From the NCBI GenBank assembly GCA_902805845.1, contig CADCUI010000066.1, positions 18,616 to 82,615 of the forward strand: 64,000 bases of DNA, written 5' to 3'. The first letter of the stretch is position 1, and each line of letters begins with the position of its first letter. The notes beneath the pieces are model-generated. The model worked only from the letters and a program-made list of their open reading frames with translations, searched no databases and had not been told where the DNA came from. The DNA comes from an uncultured Nocardioidaceae bacterium. GTDB lineage: Bacteria > Actinomycetota > Actinomycetes > Propionibacteriales > Nocardioidaceae. Both the position numbers and the translations under genes were made by a program. Below are positions 51,353 through 60,160 of this stretch, in pieces.

Positions 51353-53203
51353 GTGCCGGACCACCTGCTGACCCGGTGGGGACGCGAGCTCGACCCCGAC
51401 CACGTCCTCCCCGAGTACCCCCGCCCCCAGCTGGTGCGCGACTCCTACCTCAACCTCAACGGCCGCTGGGAGCACGCGTTCACCGCCGCGGACGACTCCG
51501 AACCGCACCGCTACGACGGCGAGATCGTCGTCCCGTTCTCGCCCGAGGCGCCGCTGTCGGGAGTCGACCGGCAGCTCCAGCCCGACGAGCTGCTGTGGTA
51601 CCGCCGCACGTTCACGGTCCCGCCGGACTTCGTGCCTCCCGAGGGCCGTGTGCTCCTGCACTTCGGCGCGGTCGACCAGACCTGCACCGTGCTCGTCGAC
51701 GGCACCGAGGTCGGCGGCAGCGACAGCGGCTATCTGCCGTTCAGCTGCGACCTCACCGAGGTGCTCACCGCACCCGAGGGGCAGGCGTCACCTGACCCGC
51801 ACACGCTGGTGGTGCGGGTCCGCGACCGGTCCGACGGCCACGGCTACAGCACCGGCAAGCAGCGGCTCGACCGGGGCGGCATCTGGTACACCGCCCAGTC
51901 CGGCATCTGGCAGACCGTGTGGCTCGAGGCGGTGCCGCCGCGGTACGTCGACCGGCTGACCCTCATCCCAGTGCTGGCCGAGGGCGCCGTCGAGGTGACC
52001 GTCCACGCGCGGGGGTCGGTCGACGGCAGGGTCGACGCAGGCGTCGACGCAGGAGCCGACGAAGGGGTCGACGAAGCGGCAGGGAGGGCGACGGTCCGGG
52101 TGCTGGCCGAGGGCGCCGAGGTCGGTTCCGCGGAGGCCGTCCCGGGCCTCTCCGCGCGCATCCCGCTGTCCGCCGTACGGCCGTGGACGCCGGAGGATCC
52201 GTACCTGTACGACGTCGAGGTGCGCCTCGACGAGGACTCGGTCCGCAGCTACGTCGGGATGCGCAGCTTCGACGTCGCACCGGACGAGGACGGGATCCCG
52301 CGGCTGCTCCTCAACGGCCGTCCCTACCTGCACGTCGGTGTGCTGGACCAGGGCTACTGGTCCGACGGGCTGATGACGCCGCCGTCGGACGCGGCGATGG
52401 TGCACGACATCGAGACGATGAAGCGGCTCGGGTTCACGATGCTGCGCAAGCACGTCAAGATCGAGCCGTTGCGCTGGTACCACCACTGTGACCGGCTCGG
52501 GATGCTGGTCTGGCAGGACCTCGTCAACGGCGGGGGCCGCTACCGGACGACGGTGGTGAGCTGGCCGGGCCGGCGGCGCGGGCGGCGCCTGCGGCTCCGC
52601 GACGACCAGTACCGGCTGTTCGCCCGGGCAGACCCCGACGGGCGCCGGGCGTTCCGCGCGGAGATGCGCGGGACGGTCCGGCTGCTGCGCAACACCCCGT
52701 CCCTCGCGGTGTGGGTGCCGTTCAACGAGGGGTGGGGGCAGTTCGACGCCAACGACGTGACTGCCGAGCTGCGGGCGCTGGACCCGACCCGCACGATCGA
52801 CCACGCGAGCGGCTGGCACGACCAGCGCGGCGGCGACCTGTGGAGCCTGCACGTCTACCGGCGCCGGTTCGAGGTCCCCGAGCGGGGCCCGGACGAGCAC
52901 CGGGCACTCGTGCTGTCCGAGTACGGCGGCCACGACCTGGTCGTCCCCGGGCACCGGGTCAGCGAGACGGCCTACGGCTACGGGCACGAGGAGACCCAGG
53001 CGGCGCTGCAGGCCGAGTTCGCGCGGCTCCACGGGGAGGAGCTGGCGGTGGCGGTGCCCTCCGGGCTCTCCGCGACCGTCTACACCCAGCTCTCCGACGT
53101 CGAGGACGAGGTCAACGGGCTGCTGACCTACGACCGCGAGGTGCTGAAGCTGCCGGAGGCCGCGGTGCAGGAGGCGCTGGCCGCTCTCCGGCTCGGTCCC
53201 TGA
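51353..53203 (+). CDS. Glycoside hydrolase family 2 enzyme
   Basis: This 616-residue cytosolic enzyme has the GH2 layout: sugar-binding jelly-roll (about 40-185), immunoglobulin-like domain, and a TIM barrel from about residue 300. The acid/base is Glu459 in PFNEGWGQFD and the nucleophile Glu523 in VLSEYGG. Beta-galactosidase, beta-glucuronidase and beta-mannosidase activities are all possible. An inserted Val/Asp/Gly/Ala repeat (about residues 221-245) breaks the immunoglobulin-like domain. No signal peptide is seen. Confidence 0.88.
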   Translation: MPDHLLTRWGRELDPDHVLPEYPRPQLVRDSYLNLNGRWEHAFTAADDSEPHRYDGEIVVPFSPEAPLSGVDRQLQPDELLWYRRTFTVPPDFVPPEGRVLLHFGAVDQTCTVLVDGTEVGGSDSGYLPFSCDLTEVLTAPEGQASPDPHTLVVRVRDRSDGHGYSTGKQRLDRGGIWYTAQSGIWQTVWLEAVPPRYVDRLTLIPVLAEGAVEVTVHARGSVDGRVDAGVDAGADEGVDEAAGRATVRVLAEGAEVGSAEAVPGLSARIPLSAVRPWTPEDPYLYDVEVRLDEDSVRSYVGMRSFDVAPDEDGIPRLLLNGRPYLHVGVLDQGYWSDGLMTPPSDAAMVHDIETMKRLGFTMLRKHVKIEPLRWYHHCDRLGMLVWQDLVNGGGRYRTTVVSWPGRRRGRRLRLRDDQYRLFARADPDGRRAFRAEMRGTVRLLRNTPSLAVWVPFNEGWGQFDANDVTAELRALDPTRTIDHASGWHDQRGGDLWSLHVYRRRFEVPERGPDEHRALVLSEYGGHDLVVPGHRVSETAYGYGHEETQAALQAEFARLHGEELAVAVPSGLSATVYTQLSDVEDEVNGLLTYDREVLKLPEAAVQEALAALRLGP

Positions 53204-53212
53204 CACCGCGTC

Positions 53213-53992
53213 TCAGCCCCAGAGGCCCAGCACCTCACCCCCGAGCCGGACCACGAACGCGGCGACGACCACCAGGAAGAACCCCCGCACGAAGCGGGCG
53301 CCGCGCGCCACCGCGGTCCGCGCCCCGAGGTAGCTGCCGGCGAGGTTGGCCACGCCCATCACCAGTCCGGTCCGCCACAGCACCGCGTCCTGGGGCACGA
53401 ACACGCACAGCGCCGCGACGTTCGTCGCCCAGTTGGCCATGCGCGCCTTGGCCGAGGCCTCGAGGAACGAGTAGCCGAGCAGCCCCACGAGCGTGAAGAC
53501 GAAGAACGACCCGGTGCCGGGTCCGAGTGCTCCGTCGTACGCACCGACGAGGAACCCGGTGAGCATCGCGACCGCCCTGTGGCTGTGGCCGCTGAAGCGG
53601 AGCTCGGTCCGCTCGCCGAGCTGCGGACGGAGGAGCACGAAGCTCCCCACCGCCACCAGGACCACGAGCAGGATCGGGGGGAACGCGGCGGCGGGGATCC
53701 GGCTGGCCGCCAGCGCCCCGAGCAGCGAGCCCGCGAACGCGAACAGCATCAGCGGCACGAACGTGCCGGCGTGCGGACGCACCCGCCGGTAGTAGGTCAC
53801 CGAGCTGACCGAGGTCCCGCAGGCCGAGGCCAGCTTGTTCGTGGCCAGCACCTGCACCGGTGAGGCCCCGGGCAGCCCGAGCAGCATGGCGGGGAGCTGG
53901 ATCAGCCCGCCGCCGCCGACGACCGCGTCGACGTAGCCGGCCACCAGCGCCGCCAGGGCAAGCAGCGCCAGCACCTGGTACGTCGGGTCCAC
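53213..53992 (-). CDS. TauE/SafE family sulfite/organosulfonate exporter-like permease
   Basis: This 259-residue membrane protein has seven to eight helices and the TauE/SafE signatures: GGGGLIQLPAMLLGLPGASP with NKLAS near the start, and the repeat GAYDGALGPGTGSFFVF in the second half. The transported anion is unknown. It converges with the GH2 gene (9 bases between). GTG 53992 has TAGGGT seven bases upstream. Confidence 0.88.
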   Translation of the reverse strand: MDPTYQVLALLALAALVAGYVDAVVGGGGLIQLPAMLLGLPGASPVQVLATNKLASACGTSVSSVTYYRRVRPHAGTFVPLMLFAFAGSLLGALAASRIPAAAFPPILLVVLVAVGSFVLLRPQLGERTELRFSGHSHRAVAMLTGFLVGAYDGALGPGTGSFFVFTLVGLLGYSFLEASAKARMANWATNVAALCVFVPQDAVLWRTGLVMGVANLAGSYLGARTAVARGARFVRGFFLVVVAAFVVRLGGEVLGLWG

Positions 53993-53999
53993 GCTGCGA

Positions 54000-54005
54000 A
54001 CCCTA
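54000..54005 (-). promoter_or_regulatory. -10 element, leaderless start of the TauE/SafE gene
   Basis: TAGGGT on the minus strand with seven bases to GTG 53992. Confidence 0.5.
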
Positions 54006-54058
54006 GGTGCCGTCGGCTGCGCCCTGGCTCGGCGGTGGCAGCCGCCGGGCGGGGGCGG

Positions 54059-55444
54059 TCAGCCGCTGGCGAGGAAGGCGAGGAGGTCCTGCCGGGTGAC
54101 CACGCCCACCGGCTTCCCGTCCTCCTGCACCAGCAGGGCGTCGGCGCCCTCCAGGGCGCTCACCGCCTGCTCGACGGGCTCGGTCGCCCCGACGGTCGGG
54201 AACGGCGGGCTCATGTGCGACTCGACGGAGTCGCCGAGCCGCGCCTTGCCGGAGAAGAGGGCGTCGAGGAGTGCCCGGTCGGAGACCGACCCCGCGACCT
54301 CGGCCGCGACGATCGGCGGCTCTGCCCGCACCACCGGCATCTGCGAGACGCCGTACTCCTTGAGGATCTGCACCGCCTGCGCGACGGTCTCCTGCGGGTG
54401 GGTGTGCACCAGGTCGGGCAGCCGGTCACCCTTGCCGCGGAGCACCTCGCCCACGGTCGCACCCGGGGTGGCGGGCAGGAAGCCGTAGCGGGCGAGCCAC
54501 TCGTCGTTGAAGATCTTCGACAGGTAGCCGCGGCCGGAGTCCGGCAGCAGCACCACGATCACCGCGTCCTGCCCCGTCGGGGTGCCGGCCAGCTCGTGGG
54601 CGAGCACGACCGCGGCGTGCGCCGCCATCCCGCTCGAGCCGCCGACCAGCAGCCCCTCCTCGCGTGCCAGCCGCCTGGTCATCGCGAACGAGTCGCCGTC
54701 GGAGACCTCGATGACCCGGTCCGCCACCGACGGGTCGTAGGTCGTCGGCCAGAAGTCCTCCCCGACACCCTCGACGAGGTAGGGGCGGCCGCTGCCGCCG
54801 CTGTAGACGGACCCGGCGGGGTCGGCGCCGACCACCTGGACCGCTGCGCTCTGCTCCTTGAGGTAGCGGCCGGCACCGCTGATGGTGCCGCCGGTGCCCA
54901 TGCCGGTGACGAAGTGGGTGACCCGGCCCTCGGTCTGCCGCCAGATCTCCGGTCCGGTCTCCTCGTAGTGGGAGCGGGGGTTCTGCGGGTTGGAGTACTG
55001 GTCGGGCTTCCAGGCGCCCTCGATCTCCTTCACCAGGCGGTCGGAGACGCTGTAGTAGGAGTCCGGGTGGTCAGGCGCGACCGCGGTCGGACACACGACC
55101 ACCTCCGCGCCGTACGCCCGGAGGACGTTGCGCTTGTCGGCGCTGACCTTGTCGGGGCAGACGAAGACGCAGCTGTAGCCACGCTGCTGGGCGACGAGCG
55201 CGAGACCGACTCCGGTGTTGCCCGAGGTGGGCTCCACGATCGTGCCGCCGGGCCGGAGCTCGCCGGACTGCTCGGCCGCGTCGACCATCCGGATGGCGAC
55301 GCGGTCCTTCACCGACCCGCCCGGGTTGAGGTACTCGATCTTCGCGAGCACGAGCGGTCCGTCCTCCGCCCCGTCGAGCACCTGACGCAGCCGCACGAGG
55401 GGCGTGTTGCCCACGATGTCCAGCACCGACTCCGCGTAGTCCAC
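54059..55444 (-). CDS. cbs: Cystathionine beta-synthase
   Basis: This PLP enzyme condenses serine (or an activated form) with homocysteine to cystathionine. The 461-residue protein has PLP Lys46 in GGSVKDRVAIRM, the phosphate loop TGMGTGGTISG and two C-terminal CBS domains (about 335-461) that may bind adenosyl ligands. No N-terminal heme domain is present, as in other bacterial forms. GTG 55444 has TAGACT seven bases upstream. It completes transsulfuration with metB. Confidence 0.93.
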   Translation of the reverse strand: MDYAESVLDIVGNTPLVRLRQVLDGAEDGPLVLAKIEYLNPGGSVKDRVAIRMVDAAEQSGELRPGGTIVEPTSGNTGVGLALVAQQRGYSCVFVCPDKVSADKRNVLRAYGAEVVVCPTAVAPDHPDSYYSVSDRLVKEIEGAWKPDQYSNPQNPRSHYEETGPEIWRQTEGRVTHFVTGMGTGGTISGAGRYLKEQSAAVQVVGADPAGSVYSGGSGRPYLVEGVGEDFWPTTYDPSVADRVIEVSDGDSFAMTRRLAREEGLLVGGSSGMAAHAAVVLAHELAGTPTGQDAVIVVLLPDSGRGYLSKIFNDEWLARYGFLPATPGATVGEVLRGKGDRLPDLVHTHPQETVAQAVQILKEYGVSQMPVVRAEPPIVAAEVAGSVSDRALLDALFSGKARLGDSVESHMSPPFPTVGATEPVEQAVSALEGADALLVQEDGKPVGVVTRQDLLAFLASG

Positions 55445-55451
55445 GAGCCCG

Positions 55452-55457
55452 AGTCTA
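55452..55457 (-). promoter_or_regulatory. -10 element, leaderless start of cbs
   Basis: TAGACT on the minus strand with seven bases to GTG 55444. The repeat motif GGGCGGGTCG ends 15 bases upstream of it, as at ilvA. Confidence 0.55.
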
Positions 55458-55472
55458 GGACCCCTCCCTCGT

Positions 55473-55526
55473 CGACCCGCCCGACATGTCGGGCGGCTCG
55501 AGCAGACATCCTGGGCGGGTCGGCGA
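55473..55526. repeat. 22-bp intergenic repeat array, locus 7 (inverted pair)
   Basis: A plus-strand unit (55491-55512, GGGCGGCTCGA then GCAGACATCCT) and a partial unit (55513-55526) meet a minus-strand half unit (55473-55485). The junction is the palindrome CCGACATGTCGG (55481-55492), with arms extending to about 15 bases with one mismatch. The array lies between cbs and map, four bases from the map stop. Confidence 0.9.
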
Positions 55527-55529
55527 GAG

Positions 55530-56351
55530 TCAGCGGCCCCCGAAGGGCACCCCCATCGCGGTCAGCCGCTCCTCCCCCCCGTCGAGAGCGGTCAGCACCC
55601 ACGCCCCGCGCTCGGTGAGGGTGAAGGTGTGCTCGAAGTGGGCGGCCAAGGAGCCGTCCCGGGTGACCACCGTCCACTCGTCGTCGCGGACGACGTTCTC
55701 CTGGGACCCGAGCACCACCATCGGCTCCACCGCCAGCGCCAGCCCCTGCACGAGCCTGGGGCCGCGGCGGGGTCGGCCGCGGTTCGGCACGTCGGGCGGC
55801 TCGTGCATGGCGGTGCCGATCCCGTGGCCGGTGTAGTCCTCGACGATCCCGAACGGCCCCTGGCTGTCGACGTAGCTCTCCACCGCACGGGAGATGTCAC
55901 CGACCCGGCCCCCGAGCCGGGCAGCGGCGATGCCCTGCCACAGCGCCTCCTCGGTCACCCGCATGAGCTCGCGCGCCTCGTCGGTGATCTCGCCGATCGG
56001 CATCGTCACCGCTGCGTCCCCGTGCCAGCCGTCCACGATCGCGCCGCAGTCCACCGACAGGATGTCGCCCTCCGCGAGGACCCGTCCGCCGGGGATACCG
56101 TGGACGACCTCGTCGTTGACCGAGGCGCAGATCGTGGCGGGGTAGGGCGGGGTGCTGTACCCGAGGAAGGACGGCACCGCACCCGAGGAGCGGATGGCGT
56201 CCTCTGCGATCTGGTCGAGCTCGCCGGTCGTGATGCCCGCTCTCGCGGTCGTCCTCAGCAGCTCCAGGGTCCGGCCGACGACGAGGCCGGCCGCCCGCAT
56301 CCGGTCGACCTGCGCAGGGGTCTTGATCTCGATGCCACGGTCGCGGAACAC
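55530..56351 (-). CDS. map: Methionine aminopeptidase, type I
   Basis: This enzyme removes N-terminal methionine from new proteins. The 273-residue pita-bread-fold protein has the five metal ligands in LSVDCGAIVDGWHGDAA, the TGHGIGTAMHE His, AVEPM Glu and HFEHTFT Glu. GTG 56351 begins FRDRGIEIKTPAQ. It follows adk by 34 bases and ends the secY-adk-map tail of the ribosomal operon. Confidence 0.95.
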   Translation of the reverse strand: MFRDRGIEIKTPAQVDRMRAAGLVVGRTLELLRTTARAGITTGELDQIAEDAIRSSGAVPSFLGYSTPPYPATICASVNDEVVHGIPGGRVLAEGDILSVDCGAIVDGWHGDAAVTMPIGEITDEARELMRVTEEALWQGIAAARLGGRVGDISRAVESYVDSQGPFGIVEDYTGHGIGTAMHEPPDVPNRGRPRRGPRLVQGLALAVEPMVVLGSQENVVRDDEWTVVTRDGSLAAHFEHTFTLTERGAWVLTALDGGEERLTAMGVPFGGR

Positions 56352-56385
56352 GCGGTCAGCTCGTCTCCAGCCGGCGGTCCGGCCC

Positions 56386-56955
56386 TCAGGCCAGCGTCGC
56401 CAGCCCGTCGAAGATGCGCTCGGTGACGCTCGAGACCGAGCCCTTGCCCTCGATCTCGAGCAGCATGCCGCGCTCGGCGTAGACGTCGATGAGCGGCGAG
56501 GTCTGCTCGGCGTACAGCTCCTGGCGACGGCGGATGACGTCCTCGGTGTCGTCGGCCCGCCCCTCGACCTCCGCCCGCTGCAGCAGCCGCTTGACCAGCT
56601 CGTCCCGGTCCACGGTCAGCGAGACGACGGTGTCCAGGGTGATGTCGTAGTCGGCGAGCATCCCGTCGAGCTCCTTGACCTGGGCCAGGGTGCGGGGGTA
56701 GCCGTCGAGCAGGAACCCCGGCTTGGCGTCGTCGAGCCCCAGCCGGTCGCGCACCATCGCGTTGGTGATCTCGTCGGGGACGTAGTCGCCGGCGTCCATG
56801 TAGCGCTGTGCCTCGACCCCGAGCTGCGTCCGGCCGGCGACGTTGGCGCGGAAGATGTCGCCGGTCGAGATCGCCGGGATGCCGTAGTGGGCGGCGATGA
56901 CCTTGGCCTGCGTCCCCTTCCCCGCGCCCGGGGGTCCCATGAGGATGAGCCGCAT
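56386..56955 (-). CDS. adk: Adenylate kinase, short form
   Basis: Adenylate kinase catalyses ATP + AMP to 2 ADP. At 189 residues it is the short actinobacterial form lacking the zinc-finger LID. The P-loop GPPGAGKGT is at residues 7-15, with the AMP-site DGYPRTL and DVVSLTVDRDEL regions in place. It lies 43 bases downstream of secY. Confidence 0.95.
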   Translation of the reverse strand: MRLILMGPPGAGKGTQAKVIAAHYGIPAISTGDIFRANVAGRTQLGVEAQRYMDAGDYVPDEITNAMVRDRLGLDDAKPGFLLDGYPRTLAQVKELDGMLADYDITLDTVVSLTVDRDELVKRLLQRAEVEGRADDTEDVIRRRQELYAEQTSPLIDVYAERGMLLEIEGKGSVSSVTERIFDGLATLA

Positions 56956-56998
56956 CAGGGGGACACCGGGACGGTGCGTGCCGCGTCCTGGCCCGGCA

Positions 56999-58291
56999 TC
57001 AGCGGAGGAATCCTTCGTAGTTCCGCTGCTGGAGCTGGCTCTCGATCTGCTTCACCGTGTCGAGCGCGACGCCGACCATGATGAGGATCGAGGTGCCGCC
57101 GAAGGGGAAGTTCTGGTTCGCCCCGACGAGCGCCAGCGCGATCAGCGGGATCAGCGCGACGAGTCCGAGGTACGTCGCACCGGGGGCGGTGATCCGGGAC
57201 AGGACGTAGGAGAGGTACTCCTCGGTCGGCCGGCCCGCCCGGATGCCGGGGATGAAGCCGCCGTACTTCTTCATGTTGTCGGCGACCTCCTCGGGGTTGA
57301 AGGTGATCGAGACGTAGAAGTAGGTGAAGAAGACCGTCAGGCCGAAGTACAGCAGCATGTAGTACGGGTGGTCGCCACGCACGAGGTAGGCGGAGACCCA
57401 CCGCGTGATCGGGTTGCTGCCCTGCTGGTCGAACTGCGTCGCCAGCGCCGGCAGGTAGAGCAGGCTGGACGAGAAGATCACCGGGATGATGCCGGCCTGG
57501 TTCACCTTGAGCGGGATGTACGTCGAGGAGCCGCCGTACATCTTCCGGCCGACCATGCGGCGGGCGTACTGCACCGGGATCCGTCGCTGGCCCTGCTCCA
57601 TGAAGATGACCGTGGCGACGATCACCAGGCCGATCACGATCACCATCGCGAAGACGCCCCAGCCCTGCGCCGTCTTCAGCGCCCACAGGGACGCCGGGAA
57701 GGTGGCGACGACCTGCGTGAAGATCAGGATCGACATGCCGTTGCCGATGCCGCGGTCGGTGATCAGCTCGCCGAACCACATGATCACCGAGGTGCCGGCG
57801 GTCATGGTCACGACCATGATCAGCATCGTGGCGATGCCGTTGTCGTAGAGCAGCGGCAGGTCGCACTGGAGCAGCTGACCGGACCGGGCCAGCGCCACGA
57901 TGCCGGTGGCCTGCAGGATCGCCAGCGCCAGCGTGACGTAGCGGGTGTACTGCGTGATCTTGCTCTGACCCGCCTGGCCCTCCTTCTTGAGGGCCTCGAG
58001 CCGCGGGATCACGACGACCAGCAGCTGCAGGATGATGCTCGCGGTGATGTAGGGCATGATGCCCAGCGCGAAGACGGTGAGCTGCAGCAGGGCACCGCCG
58101 GAGAACAGGTTGATCAGCCCGTAGAGGCTCTCGTTCTGCACCTGGCTGACGCAGGACTGCACGTTCCGCACGTTGACCCCGGGAGCCGGCAGCTGGGAGC
58201 CGAACCGGAAGATCACGATGATCCCGAGCACCAGCAGCAGCTTGCGCCGCAGGTCCGGGGTGCGGAACGCGTTGACGAAGGCGCCTAGCAA
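56999..58291 (-). CDS. secY: Protein translocase subunit SecY
   Basis: SecY is the channel-forming subunit of the Sec translocon: 430 residues, ten membrane helices, with conserved GIMPYITASIILQLL and GSNPITRWVSAYLVRGDHPYYMLLYF-region blocks and the DRGIGNGMSILIF loop. The start is TTG 58291, supported by GAGG five bases upstream and by MLGAFVNAFRTPDLRRK matching the family N-terminus; nearby ATG codons are out of frame. It is preceded by a 183-bp spacer with two stem-loops. Confidence 0.95.
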   Translation of the reverse strand: MLGAFVNAFRTPDLRRKLLLVLGIIVIFRFGSQLPAPGVNVRNVQSCVSQVQNESLYGLINLFSGGALLQLTVFALGIMPYITASIILQLLVVVIPRLEALKKEGQAGQSKITQYTRYVTLALAILQATGIVALARSGQLLQCDLPLLYDNGIATMLIMVVTMTAGTSVIMWFGELITDRGIGNGMSILIFTQVVATFPASLWALKTAQGWGVFAMVIVIGLVIVATVIFMEQGQRRIPVQYARRMVGRKMYGGSSTYIPLKVNQAGIIPVIFSSSLLYLPALATQFDQQGSNPITRWVSAYLVRGDHPYYMLLYFGLTVFFTYFYVSITFNPEEVADNMKKYGGFIPGIRAGRPTEEYLSYVLSRITAPGATYLGLVALIPLIALALVGANQNFPFGGTSILIMVGVALDTVKQIESQLQQRNYEGFLR

Positions 58292-58365
58292 CAGGTCCTC
58301 ATTTCAGTCCTTGGGCAACGGGGCGACGGGCCGCTCGGGGAGCGGCAGCCGTTGCGCCTGGGTGC

Positions 58366-58457
58366 CCGGGGGCTGGGCAGGGCTGGAAGCCCCCGGAAGC
58401 GTAACAGGGGTCCAGGCACCCTCCGCCGTGAACGACGGGGAGCACACCGGACCCCTG
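58366..58457 (-). promoter_or_regulatory. Two stem-loops in the rplO-secY spacer
   Basis: In mRNA order, arms CAGGGGTCC (58457-58449) and GGACCCCTG (58413-58405) enclose 35 bases. CCGGGGGCT (58396-58388) and AGCCCCCGG (58374-58366) then enclose 13 bases. The first may be a translational or attenuation signal and the second a partial terminator, before secY. Confidence 0.45.
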
Positions 58458-58474
58458 GCAGCCGGTCGTCGGGG

Positions 58475-58915
58475 TCAGACCTCGGTGGTGGACCCGCCCG
58501 CCGCGGCGATCTTGTCCCGGGCCGAGGCGGAGAACGCGTGCGCGCTGACCTGGACCGCGGAGGTGATGTCGCCGCTCCCGAGCACCTTGACGGGCCTGCC
58601 GGGGCGTACGGCGCCGCGCGCGGCCAGGTCCTCCACCTTCACGGTGCCACCCTCGGGGAACAGCTGGCTGATCCGGTCGAGGTTGACCACCTGGAACTCC
58701 ACCTTGAACGGGTTCTTGAACCCCTTCAGCTTCGGGAGCCGCATGTGGAGCGGCATCTGGCCGCCCTCGAAGGCCGGTGAGACCTGCTTGCGGGCGCCGG
58801 TGCCCTTGGTGCCGCGACCGGCCGTCTTGCCCTTCGAGGCCTCACCTCGACCGAGGCGGGTCTTCGCGGTCTTCGCGCCCGGCGCGGGACGCAGGTGGTG
58901 CAGCTTGAGCGTCAT
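58475..58915 (-). CDS. rplO: 50S ribosomal protein L15
   Basis: 146 residues, full length, with the glycine/lysine-rich N-terminal tail ([17 protein letters not shown]) that threads into 23S rRNA and the globular C-terminal domain. ATG 58915 overlaps the rpmD stop by four bases. It belongs to the spc operon. Confidence 0.96.
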   Translation of the reverse strand: MTLKLHHLRPAPGAKTAKTRLGRGEASKGKTAGRGTKGTGARKQVSPAFEGGQMPLHMRLPKLKGFKNPFKVEFQVVNLDRISQLFPEGGTVKVEDLAARGAVRPGRPVKVLGSGDITSAVQVSAHAFSASARDKIAAAGGSTTEV

Positions 58916-59130
58916 CGTGACTCGCCTCCGGCAGTGTCGTCGTTGTGGGGCTCCACGGTCACCAGGTGCCGCACCGTCTGCACCATGCCGCGGATCTCCG
59001 GACGGTCCTCCTTGACGACCACGTCGCCGATCCGCTTCAGGCCGAGCGAGCGCAGCGTGTCGCGCTGGTTCTGCTTGCAGCCGATCGTGGACTTGGTCTG
59101 GCGGACCTGGATCTGGTCGCCGGCGGCCAT
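58912..59130 (-). CDS. rpmD: 50S ribosomal protein L30
   Basis: 72 residues; the L30 core [21 protein letters not shown] is followed by [10 protein letters not shown] and [15 protein letters not shown] 59130 shares its A with the rpsE stop (TGATG), and the C-terminus overlaps rplO. Confidence 0.95.
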   Translation of the reverse strand: MAAGDQIQVRQTKSTIGCKQNQRDTLRSLGLKRIGDVVVKEDRPEIRGMVQTVRHLVTVEPHNDDTAGGESR

Positions 59131-59726
59131 CAGGACGTCACCTCCGCACGGGCCTTGAGGAGCGCAGCCGGTGCCACGTCCTCGACGGGGAGACCACGGC
59201 GCAGGGCCACGGCCTCCGGCTCCTCCAGGCCCTGCAGCGCCGCCACCGTCGCGTGCACGATGTTGATCTGGTTCGACGACCCGAGCGACTTGCTGAGGAC
59301 GTCGTGGATGCCCGCGCACTCGAGGACCGCGCGGACCGGTCCACCGGCGATCACCCCGGTACCAGGAGCAGCCGGACGCAGCAGGACGACACCGGCGGCC
59401 TTCTCGCCCTGGACCGGGTGCGGGATCGTCCCCTGCACCCTGGGCACGCGGAAGAAGTGCTTCTTGGCCTCCTCGACGCCCTTGGCGATCGCGGCCGGCA
59501 CCTCCTTGGCCTTGCCGTAGCCGACGCCGACCATGCCGTCGCCGTCACCGACGATCACCAGGGCGGTGAAGCTGAAGCGTCGACCACCCTTGACGACCTT
59601 GGCGACGCGGTTGATCGCGACGACGCGCTCGATGTAGGCGGTCTTGTCCGTAGCCTGACCACCACGACGGTCGTCGCGACCACGCCGGTCGCCACCGCCA
59701 CCGGTTCGGCGCTGGGGTCCGCTCAT
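59130..59726 (-). CDS. rpsE: 30S ribosomal protein S5
   Basis: 198 residues with an Arg/Gly/Asp-rich N-terminal extension common in actinobacteria. The S5 double-stranded RNA-binding domain starts at [23 protein letters not shown]; the region [19 protein letters not shown] and the C-terminal domain follow. ATG 59726 has a weak GAAGGTAG ribosome site. Confidence 0.96.
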   Translation of the reverse strand: MSGPQRRTGGGGDRRGRDDRRGGQATDKTAYIERVVAINRVAKVVKGGRRFSFTALVIVGDGDGMVGVGYGKAKEVPAAIAKGVEEAKKHFFRVPRVQGTIPHPVQGEKAAGVVLLRPAAPGTGVIAGGPVRAVLECAGIHDVLSKSLGSSNQINIVHATVAALQGLEEPEAVALRRGLPVEDVAPAALLKARAEVTS

Positions 59727-59770
59727 TTCGAACTACCTTCTTCCTCTGTGCTTCGAGAGTGTTGTCGCGC

Positions 59771-60160
59771 TCAGAACGCGAGGCCGCCCTCACGGGCGCC
59801 ATCGGCCAGGGCCGCGACGCGACCGTGGTACCTGTTGCCGGCGCGGTCGAAGACCACGCCGTCGATCCCGGCCGCCTTGGCCCGCTCGGCCACGAGCTCG
59901 CCGACGCGCTTTGCCTTGGCCGACTTGTCGCCGTCCAGGCTGCGGAGGTCCGCCTCCATGGTGGAGGCCGATGCCAGCGTCCGGCCGGCGAGGTCGTCGA
60001 CCACCTGCGCGCCGATGTGGCGCGCCGAGCGGGTGACGACCAGCCTCGGCCGCTGGGGGGAGCCGGTGACGCGCTTGCGTCCCCGGACCTGCCGCCGCAG
60101 CCGTGATGCCGTACGACCCGTGGTGTGCTTGCTCTGCTTGAGTGCGATGGCCATCGTCAC
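59771..60160 (-). CDS. rplR: 50S ribosomal protein L18
   Basis: 129 residues; the 5S-rRNA-binding L18 core [20 protein letters not shown] is followed by [13 protein letters not shown] and the terminal [29 protein letters not shown] 60160 overlaps the rplF stop by four bases. Confidence 0.96.
   Translation of the reverse strand: MTMAIALKQSKHTTGRTASRLRRQVRGRKRVTGSPQRPRLVVTRSARHIGAQVVDDLAGRTLASASTMEADLRSLDGDKSAKAKRVGELVAERAKAAGIDGVVFDRAGNRYHGRVAALADGAREGGLAF

Noticed and set aside
52020..52090. The repeat inside the GH2 gene as an insertion element
   Set aside because: It is an in-frame Val/Asp/Gly-coding slippage repeat without inverted ends or target duplication.
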